From Fasciola hepatica (taxonomy: Eukaryota; Platyhelminthes; Trematoda; Plagiorchiida; Fasciolidae), in the NCBI GenBank assembly GCA_948099385.1, contig CANUEZ040000182.1, forward strand, positions 19,903,501 to 19,967,500: 64,000 nucleotides of DNA, given 5' to 3'. The position numbers were made by a program, and so were the translations under genes. The notes under the pieces are model-generated. The model was not told where the DNA came from. It saw only the letters and a program-made list of their open reading frames with translations, and searched no databases. Below are positions 40,301 to 51,633 of the stretch, in pieces. How positions within the stretch are numbered: the first letter of the stretch is position 1; every line of letters starts with the position of its first letter.

Positions 40301-41128
40301 TTTTTCGGGGTTCGGAAAAACTATAAAGAACAAGAACAGTGAGAGCCTTATGTTAGATCAATTTGGTTTTAATCAAGCAACTCCTGTGCTGCCTTATTCT
40401 CCGGGGTTCATTAACTACTGGCTATGCAAAATTTAGCCAGGACATTCACCTGCAGAGTAATACAATAAACGGAAGCAGTTGAAGTTATTGGAAGGGTGTT
40501 ATGAGTATATCTGCGTAGATCCCCATCAACTAAAAGTTATCCGAATGACAAATTTATCATAGGCAAGAAAGACTACTGTATTGCTTTTATTGATGGGAAA
40601 CACGAGTGGTCGGTGGCCGATAAACAGTAATAATTAGCTTACTTCTCTACTGGATCTAATCCATTCCAAACTGATCATCATACAGATGTCAACTGTGAGC
40701 AGGTTTCAGTTGTCCAGCCATGTTTTACCGACTTTTCAGGGGCCAGTCCAAAACACAGACGTTATCTCTAGTTTCAGTCCCGACAGCGACATTGAGGGCT
40801 AGGCATGTAAACCAAATTACTGTATGACACAGCACTAGAAATAGCATGACGCTTGGTTTTGCACACCCAAGGGATGCGGTTCTTCAAGGATTGACACAAT
40901 CATGTGTTGGATAATTTTAGTTCGGCTGATTGGTCATATTGGACACCGATGAAACAGTTTTCACAACCCCATAATGCAAGAGGGGGACAAAAAATTGGAA
41001 AAGCAACGGAAACGATTTGGATCAGACAAGATCAGCAATTTCGTCCTGTTATGTTTTCAATAGACCGGATAAAATTTCAATAAAAAATGCTGAGATAGAA
41101 CTGAATCACTCAAGTGCGTTTGATCCAA

Positions 41129-41130
<2 letters not shown>
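25331..41130. other. Gene-poor stretch, nothing recognised
   Basis: About 15.8 kb in which I recognise no exon, RNA gene or transposon protein. Small features only: a trinucleotide-rich patch (GAC, AAC, TAC units) near 26110-26140, a GC-richer patch near 28090-28240, and another near 30530-30830 with a direct-repeat motif reported in the findings. The segment is either intergenic or a long upstream intron. Confidence 0.45.

Positions 41131-41174
<44 letters not shown>
41131..41174. repeat. (AT)22 dinucleotide microsatellite
   Basis: Uninterrupted alternating A and T over 44 bases. It lies about 1.4 kb upstream of the first synaptotagmin coding exon. An open frame through it encodes alternating Ile and Tyr and is an artefact. 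Confidence 0.97.
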
Positions 41175-41176
<2 letters not shown>

Positions 41177-42612
41177 TCTACGATAGGCTGACTTTCTCCC
41201 ATTATTGATGAAATTCATTCAGTTTATTTCGCCGCTTCCGAATAATAGTACACTCCCATTATTCTCAGTCCCAAACTCCTTCTTTGTTCTTGTGCTTAGG
41301 TAATGGACATTAGGTTGGCATGTGGAGTGATTTAAAAACGTTCTAATAATTTCGCAGTAGTTGGTTGCATGGCGCATTCTTTACGTTTTTCTTAAGAGTG
41401 ACGTTTTTCCTCGCATAGTTGTACATTAGATTTGTGTCACTACATTTAGTTACGGGTGGGATATTTTCTTTAAAGTGTGACTTTGATGTTATTAATAAAT
41501 TGAAAGTGTGGTCCAGTGTAGTACGTCTCTTTGGGGGTTAGGGATGTTCGGGAAATAAAAGAAGATCCATTCAAGCTTTCCTCCAGAGACTGGATTTCAT
41601 AAATCTATTCACAATAGTTATTTTTATTTGACTGGTGCAACTTTTGATAGTGAAGTAGGTTTTTATTTCTCGTGCTGAACCGACTTAGCCAAGGAAACAG
41701 TGGAAAGCCATATTAGTGAGCTACAAAACTTTTTCTCAGCCGGTGAAGGTCAGAATGGGACGCTTTTTAAGTATGGACAGTGGGCTGTTTTGATGTAACT
41801 GGTGGATGCCTTTTACTTTCCGAAAATCCTTCTCCAGCGTAGTGATAGTACTCTTCAATTTATTAGTATTTTTTACTTACGTTTGTCATAATACCGGGGT
41901 ACACCATTTAAGGAAGAGGGCCGCGATCAGGTGGACGTAGCAAATTGGGGAAATTGACACGGCGGCAGTAGTGGCAGGATTCGGACCAGTAATAGAAGGA
42001 GTTACCATCTCTCATGATGACTGCTTGACTGTTGACGGCCTGAGAACGCAAACTCAGGTGTGAATGTTGTACGCATCATCGGTGTTGGATTTTTCAGTTC
42101 TTCCCTATTGTGCAAAAACGATGTTCACATTCACATAGAGCTATTTCAGATGCTTCGTTTTACGAACTTGTTATATGTATTTGTTGTTGCCTATATGGTG
42201 TGCTGTACGTCTGTTGAACTCTCGTGTTCCACCCTACAATAATCCATGGAGCAAACAGAAGATCAGTAAAAAGGTGTCCAATGGAAAAGCAAAACAAAGG
42301 CTTTCCTCCCTATCATGCTGCTCGATACTCTACTATAGTATCCCGGGCAGCTTCTCTAAGTTCTTGCTTTTGCATTGTATTTGATTTCTAGCCAAAAGAA
42401 TATAATGTTTGGCAATTACCGTCAGTAAGATAAAAGCTCACTGAGTTTCATTCTATCTGAGTTTCTGAGGGGAGTGCATTTTTGAATGTACACGGATCTG
42501 GTGCGTGCAAACCGATTTTTATATTATATGCCCAAAAAGAAACCCATTCTTTCTAGAACTAACTTTCATTTGATTTCAGTCCTTATCAAACTATTTTACT
42601 TCATTTCCACAG
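41175..42612. other. Upstream flank of the first synaptotagmin exon
   Basis: No promoter or upstream exon could be fixed. The last 30 or so bases form a good 3' splice site: a pyrimidine-rich tract ending TTCATTTCCACAG at 42612. Because it is a splice acceptor, a transcription start directly upstream is unlikely; a non-coding 5' exon or a trans-spliced leader is more likely. A GC-richer patch near 41920-42060 shows nothing I can identify. Confidence 0.4.
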
Positions 42613-43145
42613 ATTACATTTTGACTATCAAATTAAAAAAATGAAGTTGCTCCAAACAGGATTGCTTGCAATTCCAAAAGGTGACCACGATGTAACCGAA
42701 GAACCTGGTGATCAAAATTCAACTATAAACACCAAAGAGCCCACTGAGGAACTAAAATCGGAAGTGAATCTAGATGCATCCACAGAACAAAGGAAACCTG
42801 CTTCTGTTGAATCACTAGTCGAGCAAGAACTATCTGGGGTGCGTGAGTCAGAAGTGACCACTCCAATACCTTCAGAACCTCGTACTCCGATCCACCAGGT
42901 GACTCTTCCAGATACAGAGCATGCAGGTGCGAATAAAAGCGTCGTTCTTGTGCAGAATGTCATATCTCCCGCGGCTAATGTGACCTATCCACATCCATTT
43001 CGTCCTTCCGGTGGATTGATGAGCTCAACACCACATTCAATTGGAACGAAATTCCGTCCGATCGATATTACACAGACGAAAGCGGGGCAGGAAACTCTTC
43101 GAAGAAATCCACCAATCGGTGAAGAAACTCCAAGCAGGAGCTCAG
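42613..43145 (+). CDS. SYT1: Synaptotagmin exon: 5' UTR end and N-terminal luminal region
   Basis: The exon starts after the acceptor TTCATTTCCACAG (AG 42611-42612). It has 28 nt ahead of the first ATG (42641) and ends at the donor CAG|GTAAAG (exon end 43145). From that ATG it encodes 168 residues plus one base (phase 1), matching the two-base start of the next exon. The peptide is acidic and Ser/Thr/Pro-rich, has no hydrophobic signal peptide, and has N-glycosylation sequons at Asn26, Asn98 and Asn113. That fits the short-signal-less, glycosylated luminal N-terminus of a synaptotagmin, but it is longer than the vertebrate Syt1 one (about 50 residues). The region is not conserved in the family, so assignment rests on phase, order and spacing. 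There is no in-frame stop between 42614 and the ATG, so coding from a still earlier exon is possible. Confidence 0.72.
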
Positions 43146-45410
43146 GTAAAGTGAAATTATTCGGTTTCCAATTCGTACCGAGTTTTGGGGGTTCGCAACG
43201 ACAGTTGGGTACTGAAGTCGCTGTTGTCTTGAGGCTTTGTTGTTTTGACCTGTTAGTATATCTCGTGGAAAAACAGCGCTGACTGATGTAGTTGGTTGTT
43301 GTGTGAATCTGTATCGATTTTTGAAGACTTCATGTCTAGACATAGTATTTTTTGACAGTTTTGCCTGATAATTGCGTCTGTATTAAGCAGTTGCATTTAT
43401 TAATACCATTACCATTATTACTGAGTATTTATTTATTTCCCCGCATGAGTCAACATTTTAGCCTAGCCATTCAACGGTTTTTATGGGTTTCAGAAAAAGT
43501 GAATGGTGGAATCCACCGTAGTTATTAGTTCGTGGTCTGGCTTTATATTTGGACAACCGATGAGTGAACAGTCAAAGCGCAGAGGATCGATGATAATGGG
43601 ATTTGTGGTTCAAGTTATGCTAGGAGTAAACCAGAATATTAGAAATTTCACTAACTTGTACGTCAAGTCAGGTACACAAACAGCCACAGATCCTCCTTCT
43701 TTATGTGGCTGTGGGCACAACATTATTTACAGCCGCGGTTTCAAATAAATATGGCTTCCTTGCACTTAGTTCTCCTCGTTCCTGTGATGGAAATCGTTTC
43801 CCGTCTCGATGAATCCGAAGTTTATCTCGTGTAAATCACAACCGATGGAAGAAGTACACTTACCTCCCTTTCTAATATAGTAGTGTTTCAAATGATATTA
43901 TATCCCGCTTGAAAAGTCTTCCTTGTGTACACGCTGATTGATGGAGCCTGCTGTATGATCACAGATACGGTGCAGTTATTAGATCGGACATGGCTTCGCT
44001 CGAAGTATTTTTCAAAGAAATCAGTTATCGAATAAAAACAATACTGTTTTCGGATTCCACAGAAAATCGAAGCACCATGTGGCTCGTTATATTTGAATAC
44101 ATAACAGTGAGAATGACAATGTACAGTCTGTCCAAAATATTTGGGGTCACCTCAGTTCGGTCAAAATCGTGACATATGGTTGTATTTCATTTCATAATAC
44201 CGACAGTACGCTCAATAGCCCAAAATACACAATATAAAATGCTGCCTAGCAATAGAGAGTATAATCAGTAGTATAAACTGGAACTGGGCAATATTTCAGG
44301 ATTTACACCGAAATAAGTTGGTCGCGAATTTCCTGAACAGACTTTACTGTCCAATTTGATTGTGAACCGGACATCGTGATGTTTATCGTCGGTAACTGGA
44401 ACGACGTCCTATTGTGTATTCTTCCGATATTTCTGTTTAACAGAATAACAAAATATTTATTATTCACAATAAACCAACGATTATTTTATCTAACATCAAT
44501 CGAGGTACCTACAGAACACAATTGTATTACAATGGTTACGAATTAGACCATTAATTTAACGAAAGGTCTTTTTCTGATGGATTTTCAACGAAGCTGAGGT
44601 ACGTCTATTTCAGATGTCACAAAATTGTCTGTAACTATTCTTTATGATAAATGATGTTAAAATGTCAGAAATTATAACAGAAGCAGTTGTTTGGCGAATG
44701 CAACTAAGAATTATGAACACCCCCAATGAGGATTAAAATCAAAAGGTAAGTTGCTTCTTCTAACCGCCAATACATTTGGCAGGATTGCAAACCTCTTTTA
44801 CAAACAAGCGGACGTCAACGGAGGAAAGAATGGCTCGTTTGTGCTGTGATATTTTCTGTTTTGTGCTCAACAGTTTATTTAAATGTACCAGTGCACCGGC
44901 TTTTTCATAGTAGATGACCTTTTTGGTTGTTGGCTTCTTCCCCACGTATATCTTCCGGATGTGCGTAATATGTCGGCAATCACCAGAGTGGTAATGAATT
45001 ACTCAATGGTCAGTCTGCTATAGTGGATCAACTGTCTGAACGTCTAAGGCTCATTGAACATGGCATCATATTGGTTTGGTTATAAACCCTAAGAATACCA
45101 TGTACTCCTTTGGTTGGAAGGGCAAGTAGCTTAAAAACAGTTCTGCCCGAAATATGCTCAGTGTATTTTTGGTTTACCAAGAAAAATTCATGTCGACGGC
45201 CACACTACTTAGTGAGTTTCCTGAGACTTCTCACTAACTGAGACCACACGTCTTTTCTCACTGCCACTACAAGGATGAAACCAGTTCCAGCAGGCGTCTC
45301 ACTTATTGAACCTCTGCCTGTTCCTGAGCGCAAGGTTAAAAATTGATGTCATCGTCTATTTTTGATTAAGCAGCGAAGACAACAACGCCACTGGAAGTGT
45401 CTACCCTTGC

Positions 45411-45515
45411 GCTCATGTGTGTGTTTGCGTGTGTTGGTGTGTTTGTGCGTGTATTTACCTGCATTTGCGCGCGTGCGTGCGTGCGTGTATGTGTGAGTGT
45501 GAGCGGTTATGCACA
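45411..45515. repeat. TG-rich / GTGC compound low-complexity repeat
   Basis: Alternating purine-pyrimidine sequence rich in TG, CG and GTGC units, including a short (GTGC)n core near 45470-45486. The alternation could adopt a Z-DNA-like form. Open frames through it are artefacts of low complexity. Confidence 0.8.
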
Positions 45516-48500
45516 TACCCGGAGTAGAATAAAGTTACGGATATCCGGACTATTTAGCTCAAACGCGTACACTGTTCTATCCACGCCTACGTTTTTCTCC
45601 CAGCTTTCCTGTAAAACGCATAAAAGCTTTCTATCGAACGCTTTATGACTAGCAGATGCTATATCGCTCGGAGTAGGGAGTGGAACTGATGAGCTTTTAC
45701 GCGCATTTATCAGACTGATAGTGTTCTGGATGATAGCATATATAGAAAGGGGAAAATAGACTCATTATCACTTGTCAAACATGGCAACTTCCTCACTGGA
45801 TTAATATACTGTATGAGGATACGTGTGAGTATTTGACAAACGGTTACCTTTCCCGCAAGCAACCTTGAATCGGCTGCTGACTCCTTCCGGAAATATTGTC
45901 AGTTGTCATAAATTAAATAAAAAAGAAAATGACTATATACTTATCAGTAGTAGAATATAGTGCCTGACCAATAATTGATTAGCCATGCAATAACAAAGTT
46001 TACCTCGCCAGAACGGAGGGGGTTTCGGACCGAGTGAACTACGCAGTTTTTTTATATTACGAATTAGGAAAAGTTACAATGTACATGGAAAAATCAAGTG
46101 CTCACACGATACATGTAGCACAACAATCGGGATTATGGTAACTTTATAGATCACTAGAAGCATTTTCGTACTCCAGAGCTATATGGAAAGAAAACTGATT
46201 CTCCATCTATAAGTAGAACAAATTTCTCCAATTTAGCCATCTGAATATCTGATCATCTTGTGTGAATCCAGCTGTCTGCGATCTGAGGCCTTCAACAAGA
46301 GGGAAAATCAAACTGCACTCCAAACAGTTACGTAGCTAGCGAAGTTTCCAAATTTTCCTCAGCTTTACGAAAAAAATAAATATCTCCGCAGGTGTGATCT
46401 CGTCTTTGTATTGAAAAACCAATTTCACTTCCATACAGAGGAAGGGGTCATTTTTATCCAAAACGTTATGCCCATTATTGCTTTTATACCCGACAGTGGG
46501 ACTGTAGCTCCAAAATTGTCCTTTATCAGATGAGGTATGTCAAATGCGCCATTTCTTTCTTCTTGCACCGCTTCAAATAGTGAGTCATGATGATGTGGAT
46601 AACATCATTCATCGTGATCGACTACCGTCGATGACTGGTGATCGATGACCGTCGAGGGTATATCCGTCTGACAATCAAATCTTAAATACAATGTTTGAAA
46701 TCCGGGCACCATCGGCTGAGGTAGCCGATAGCGAGAACTCCATCATACGTACCTTTTCGGTACTTCATCTGCTTTGGTCTTATATTATTTTATCATTCGA
46801 GTACTGGAGCTATTATTGGCGTGATATCTGTGGGGTTATTTACGTGCTCTTTCTTTTGCACACGTGCCAAAATACAAGACGAAAACGCTCAGCACCTAAG
46901 TATTCCATTTTTGGTTTATCTTTGGTTAGTTATAGACTAAACCCGGAAGGACTGCTTATGAATTCAACTGCAGGCTCCTAGTTTTCACAACCGCCTTTCT
47001 GTGCTCAGTTCTTTGATTCGAGAAAATACTTTATTTTTCCTAAGGTTTGAAATGTCATCTGGCAATATGAAGGCGGCACATGAAGACAATAAAGCTGTAA
47101 GTGATCGAGTGGTAATAGCCAGTGGTTGTCCAGGGACCCATAACTCAAATTTCGTATATTTAGGGTGAATTACCTACGATTCAGTTCCAGTTTTGGTACT
47201 ACGGTGAACGTCAGCTGCTCTTGAACCAATGAGAATGAAATTTTCAGTCAAATGAATTGGACTCCAACAGTCCTCGCCTATGTTCCTTCTAGAGGGAACC
47301 CACACTTCTATAACTGGTTTTTATGAACGCATTGCATCGGAACTAACCCTTTAGTCCACTACAATTTCATGAACGTGACAGCACGTGCTCCAGAGAACTT
47401 CTAAGTTAACGAGTCGGCAAACAGTCGCATGATATACCCTCTAACATCTAAACATGGGTAGCTGGGTTTTGGTTTCCAGTATCAGTTTCATCCAACGTTA
47501 ATCAATACCATGATCTTGTATCTGATCAAAGTGAAGCGGATTTGTGACTGCAAACTAACCATAGATTCCTAGTTTACCTGATACCATGCGGATACTCCAC
47601 CAATGTTTTCACAAAACTGGTAATCGTGTTGAATAATTACTTCTCTTATAGACCTATATTGTCCAACAGGTCACTAGCAGATAGAACCATCTTCAATTTC
47701 CTCAAGACAATCGATGTTGTAAAATGCTATCGCCCGTTTACGGTACAAATCCGTTTGTTCGTAATTGGGTCCAGTGCATTCAAAAGGGCTAAATCTAAAT
47801 CGTATTTCTCCAACAGAAATCCATGGTAAATATGACTACCATCTTCTACTAAGAAGCCTTGCATCTGTGCTTTAGCTGGTGAAAAAACACTAGAAAATTA
47901 CCTATAGTTATTGGTTTTTCATATGAAGTGATTAGTGACATTGTATTCTGGAGTAAAACTGAGGGTATAAGGCATGATTGGACAATCGTTTTGACGTTGT
48001 GCTCATCGGGAACAGAACACCACGCACGGATGGAGTTACTTTGATCCAAATTGGCAGGAAATTCAGTTTCACACTCAACTGCATATAGTGCGCTTTGTTA
48101 TCTATCCCAGACTGGTTGAGCATCACGTGACTCCCTTGGGAACGAGAATGTTGTGATCGAAATGTGCGTGCACGGGTCTGTGTGTTTGGTCGTGCGTAGG
48201 CGCGCCAGTGTCCGTGTTTGCCTTTGAAGGGACCTGAACTAATCATATCAAGAAATTTTGATACTTCTCGTCACTGGGTTTGTTATCAACAGCCCACAGT
48301 TTTCCCGATTCCTGGCCCCGTCAATAGGACGAGAGAATATTCGTTTTAGTAACAGAATACGATGAAAACCGTTATCTTCTTCCACTGTAAGAAGGAATTG
48401 TCAACTCGTCGCTACCAATATAAATTGTACCCATTCCGCCGATCTGTTAGTTACATAACTACGAAACAACATCAATTACGACCTCACTAATCAAACCTAT

Positions 48501-48786
48501 GGTAACTAGCTGTGCAGTAAAATTGTTTTTCCATCTTACATGGTTTTTTTGCTGCATTTGCTACAATAAATTTGTCTCCCATCAAATCAGTCAAAAACAG
48601 ATGCCGTAACCTATCACAGGGTGTTGGGGTGTATTGATTGTAATGTGTATTCTACACTAAATTAGGTTTTTATGATTCGGATTGAAAAGATTAGACTTGA
48701 TTTCAGAAAAGTGATTAAATGTGAATTATATCTACAAGTTGGTTAAGCATCACAATGGCCGTACTTTTGCTGTGAGGTGTGTTGAA

Positions 48787-48805
48787 GGCCACTAACTGAG
48801 TTCAT
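48787..48805 (+). repeat. 19-bp repeat, copy 1
   Basis: GGCCACTAACTGAGTTCAT, identical to 55884-55902 and in the same orientation. Flanking sequence is only loosely similar, so this looks like the best-conserved part of an older dispersed repeat. Confidence 0.6.
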
Positions 48806-49480
48806 TGTAACTCAAAGGTTGATCAGTACTCATGTGACCACTGTTTATTTTCCTCTAGTGTACCAAAAAACAGTTTCTTCACAGACGAGCAAGAATAACA
48901 CTGATAGCATCCCGTAGGAAATACGAAAGTTTATCTTGTTTAAGCTCCACTCAGTTACAAATCGAGAAAGTTACCCCAAAACAGTATCCCCCATGCTCAA
49001 AATTACTGCGCAAGAATGCTAAGTTACAAGCCATTCTCAGTAATTTCTAGGCTGAATTTTAATGACGAGTCGTTGATCTGTGCCCCTAATTAGTCCCATA
49101 CTGTACAGACAACCATGTTTTAGTCCAGCTACTTTTCTGTTACCACCATATGCCACCGTTCACCTCAGCCAGACTGGAGTACGAAACAGCCCGATATACT
49201 GGACAGAAAAGCTCCGCTCGACGTGCTCCAGATGTTCCATTCTCAAAAACCCGCGAGGTAGCTTGAACAGGAAGCGGAACATGTTTTGGAGAAAAGAGGA
49301 TCCGAACTAGTCATGCATTCTAGAGGAAAAATTTGAGCTAAATATTATATATGATCACCTTCAACAAAAACTAAGCACTACCCCGAGGTACTTCATTTTG
49401 CTTTGACTTATACACTGTATGTGTTGGTTTTATTTTCCCGCCACTGCACTGATATACACACTACCGTCTCGTATATCTAG

Positions 49481-49677
49481 TGCCTTATGGTGCGGTGGTC
49501 AGCATGAGCATACTGGGAGTGACGTTTGGCTTACTACTCTTGCTCTGGTTCTGCAAACGATGCGTGCTGCGCAAACGCCGTTCAAAGAAAGATTCGAAGA
49601 AAATGTCCATGGCTGGAGGAAAACTTGGAGCGGACTTGAAAGCGGCTGCATTCCTGGCTGATGTAAACAAAACCAAA
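49481..49677 (+). CDS. SYT1: Synaptotagmin exon: transmembrane and juxtamembrane region
   Basis: Acceptor TATATCTAG at 49480, donor AAA|GTGAGT after 49677. The exon completes a split Val codon and adds 65 codons. It encodes one hydrophobic helix (SILGVTFGLLLLLWF) followed directly by Cys residues (CKRC) and a strongly basic stretch (RKRRSKKDSKK). This is the hallmark layout of a synaptotagmin vesicle anchor: luminal N-terminus, single span, Cys that are commonly palmitoylated, then basic cytoplasmic residues. The linker ADLKAAAFLADVNKTK corresponds to the variable segment before the C2 domains. Phase 1 at the start and phase 0 at the end match the neighbouring exons. Confidence 0.88.
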
Positions 49678-51183
49678 GTGAGTTACTGTGCAGTATCAAA
49701 AACCTAACTCACTACTGAACTTTACTGAATCATCACTTTAAGGCGGTTTCATTCTTGTTAGGAATTGCCAGTAGTTCACATTCATGGACCTCCCCTGGAA
49801 CTTATATTATACTACTTACAAGTCGAAGACCCTTTTAAACATGGTGAGTCTGGTCATTTTAAGCACAAGGCAAAAGAGTAAAAATTCACCTTTCCGAATA
49901 ATTTTTTACTATCTGATCCTGCAGAATAGGTGTTGAGGAATTTTCTCCCTGATCGTGAGTGACTTTTAGATTGTTATTCTTAGATCCTTAGTGGTCAGGA
50001 ATGTAGTGAATCTCGAAAACTTCTCAGTTACTGGGTTAGTATTTGCGGATTCTTTCCGGCAGACAGGGATGTAAGATAAGGAATCTGCGAGTCTTACAAT
50101 CAGGAATGCGATTTGTTTCTAGGTTTGAGAGTTCCCCGAAAACTCCGTAACAATGACGACTTCCCAAAGCAAGCAGGATCTATCGCCTGATTTCAGTTTA
50201 TTAGTGTTGTGCGCTCATGGGCTTGCCTAACGTTATTCCTAATCAGGCTTGAAATGTAGGGAAACTTACTTTTTCATAGTTCAAATTTGTCATTTACAGG
50301 TCAAAAGTGATTTTGGCCAATCCACACTTAGCTGTTTCGATCTCTCCACTATAATCTAAAATGTATTTACTTTAAATGAGAGTTTCACGAAACTGCAGGC
50401 GATAAACAAACGGGCTGCAAACAAACGAAAGCGGTTTGTAAAGCTCCCGGCGATGGATTCGAAATATGTTTAGATGATTACTGTTAATTTTTAATTCCTC
50501 TTTTAAAAAATGAATTATGAGTGTATTTTGAATCACCTACAAATGACGTCAAATAGTTCAGTTTTTTCAATGTCCATGTTTTATTTGGATTCTGCTTAGC
50601 ATCACCAGTGCGTAAGAGCTTTGGGTGCCAGTAATACGCGCTTGAGCATATGTATTCTTTCCAGTACACGTATCTACTGCAGCTAACATAAATTTTCTGA
50701 GGGTGAATAATCGACATTTTACTCTATTTCCTTCCAACTTTAATTATAATTGAGACGACACAGGACGACAAAACCCTTACACAAGACCTTCCCGCATTTT
50801 CCTTCAAAAGTTCCGTGTTGTTAGCATATAGTGTCAGTTACACGCTGCCGCTTGGGTCGCTCCATAAATTGGGAATTATTTACTTACCGTCAAAGTCTTT
50901 ATTAAATAAGTCAAAATCAATAATTAGAGTAATTTATCCGGGATCATGTCACTGCATCATTACTGGAGCACACTGCAGTCACGGTATTTGTTCGCAAAAT
51001 TATGATGGAGCAAATTTTTAAACTCGATTACTTGCGCATAAACAATGCCCACGTTACTGGGTTGCAGCAGAATTTCACCATAATTGATTTGACACTCATG
51101 TTGCTTTCTGACAGTTATTATTCTCGAATATGGTGGGATTGGGGTATTCTACCCATGGATATCTGGAGCAGATTATCTCCATG

Positions 51184-51633
51184 TTATTGTAACAAGGACG
51201 ACAATGCACAGCAGGATACTTGTATTCCCACGATCACACAAGTCAAGTCATGGCACACATACAGTCGCTTATATAGGCTTTTTTCCAGACTGCGCGGCAC
51301 CAAGATTGCCATTGCCGCTGCTTGAGCGCTTCGGCTGCATTCTGTCCATTTTCCTGTGGCCGATGGCTTGCTTCTCTTGCCCGTCATTTCCCTTCGGTTG
51401 GCCCGACTGTCTCAGTTGACGGCTCGATCGGCAGCCATTCACCTGAGCTATCTTTCTGGTTGCCGGGAATCCCGCTTCTTCCTCTCTGGTCGTCTGTGTG
51501 CTTCTTTTTGCCAGCTTCGGGACGCCTCTGACATATTCGCCACCTGTTCTTTTGTCTGTGGCCCTCGTTTGGTTCGTTCGTTCGCCCTGATGTTCACGCC
51601 GTTCCCTCGCCCCAGCATTCCCTGTTACATTAT
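51184..51633 (+). mobile_element. Solo LTR with TTAT target-site duplication
   Basis: The LTR body is 51188-51629 (442 bp). Its ends are TGTAACA and TGTTACA, a perfect 7-bp terminal inverted repeat of the TG...CA type. It is bounded by a perfect 4-bp direct repeat, TTAT at 51184-51187 and TTAT at 51630-51633. The body is distinctly more GC- and pyrimidine-rich than the intron and contains a TATA box. No internal gag-pol sequence and no second LTR are present, so it is what remains after LTR-LTR recombination. Four-base duplications fit Ty3/gypsy or BEL integrases (family knowledge); which family is not determined. Orientation is taken from the TATA box. Confidence 0.8.
51269..51277 (+). promoter_or_regulatory. 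TATA box inside the solo LTR
   Basis: TTATATAGG lies 81 bases into the LTR, followed by a GC-rich stretch where an LTR transcription start would be expected. It would drive transcription in the direction of the host gene. Function is inferred from position only. Confidence 0.5.

Larger units (their letters stand above)
43146..49480 (+). other. Synaptotagmin intron 1 (about 6.3 kb)
   Basis: Donor GTAAAG at 43146, acceptor TATATCTAG ending 49480, phase 1. It contains a TG/GC-rich microsatellite at 45411-45515, a small near-tandem repeat at 46616-46659 and one copy of a 19-bp repeat at 48787-48805. No coding element is recognised within it. Confidence 0.7.

Noticed and set aside
41017..41208. 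Plus-strand frame with an Ile-Tyr run
   Set aside because: It is produced by the (AT)22 repeat.
45397..45648. Plus-strand frame with alternating Cys, Val and Arg
   Set aside because: It is read through the TG/GTGC low-complexity repeat.
45690..45715. CTGATGA motif as another hammerhead
   Set aside because: No stem II followed by GAAA can be formed. The same holds for CTGATGA at about 7998 and about 53698.
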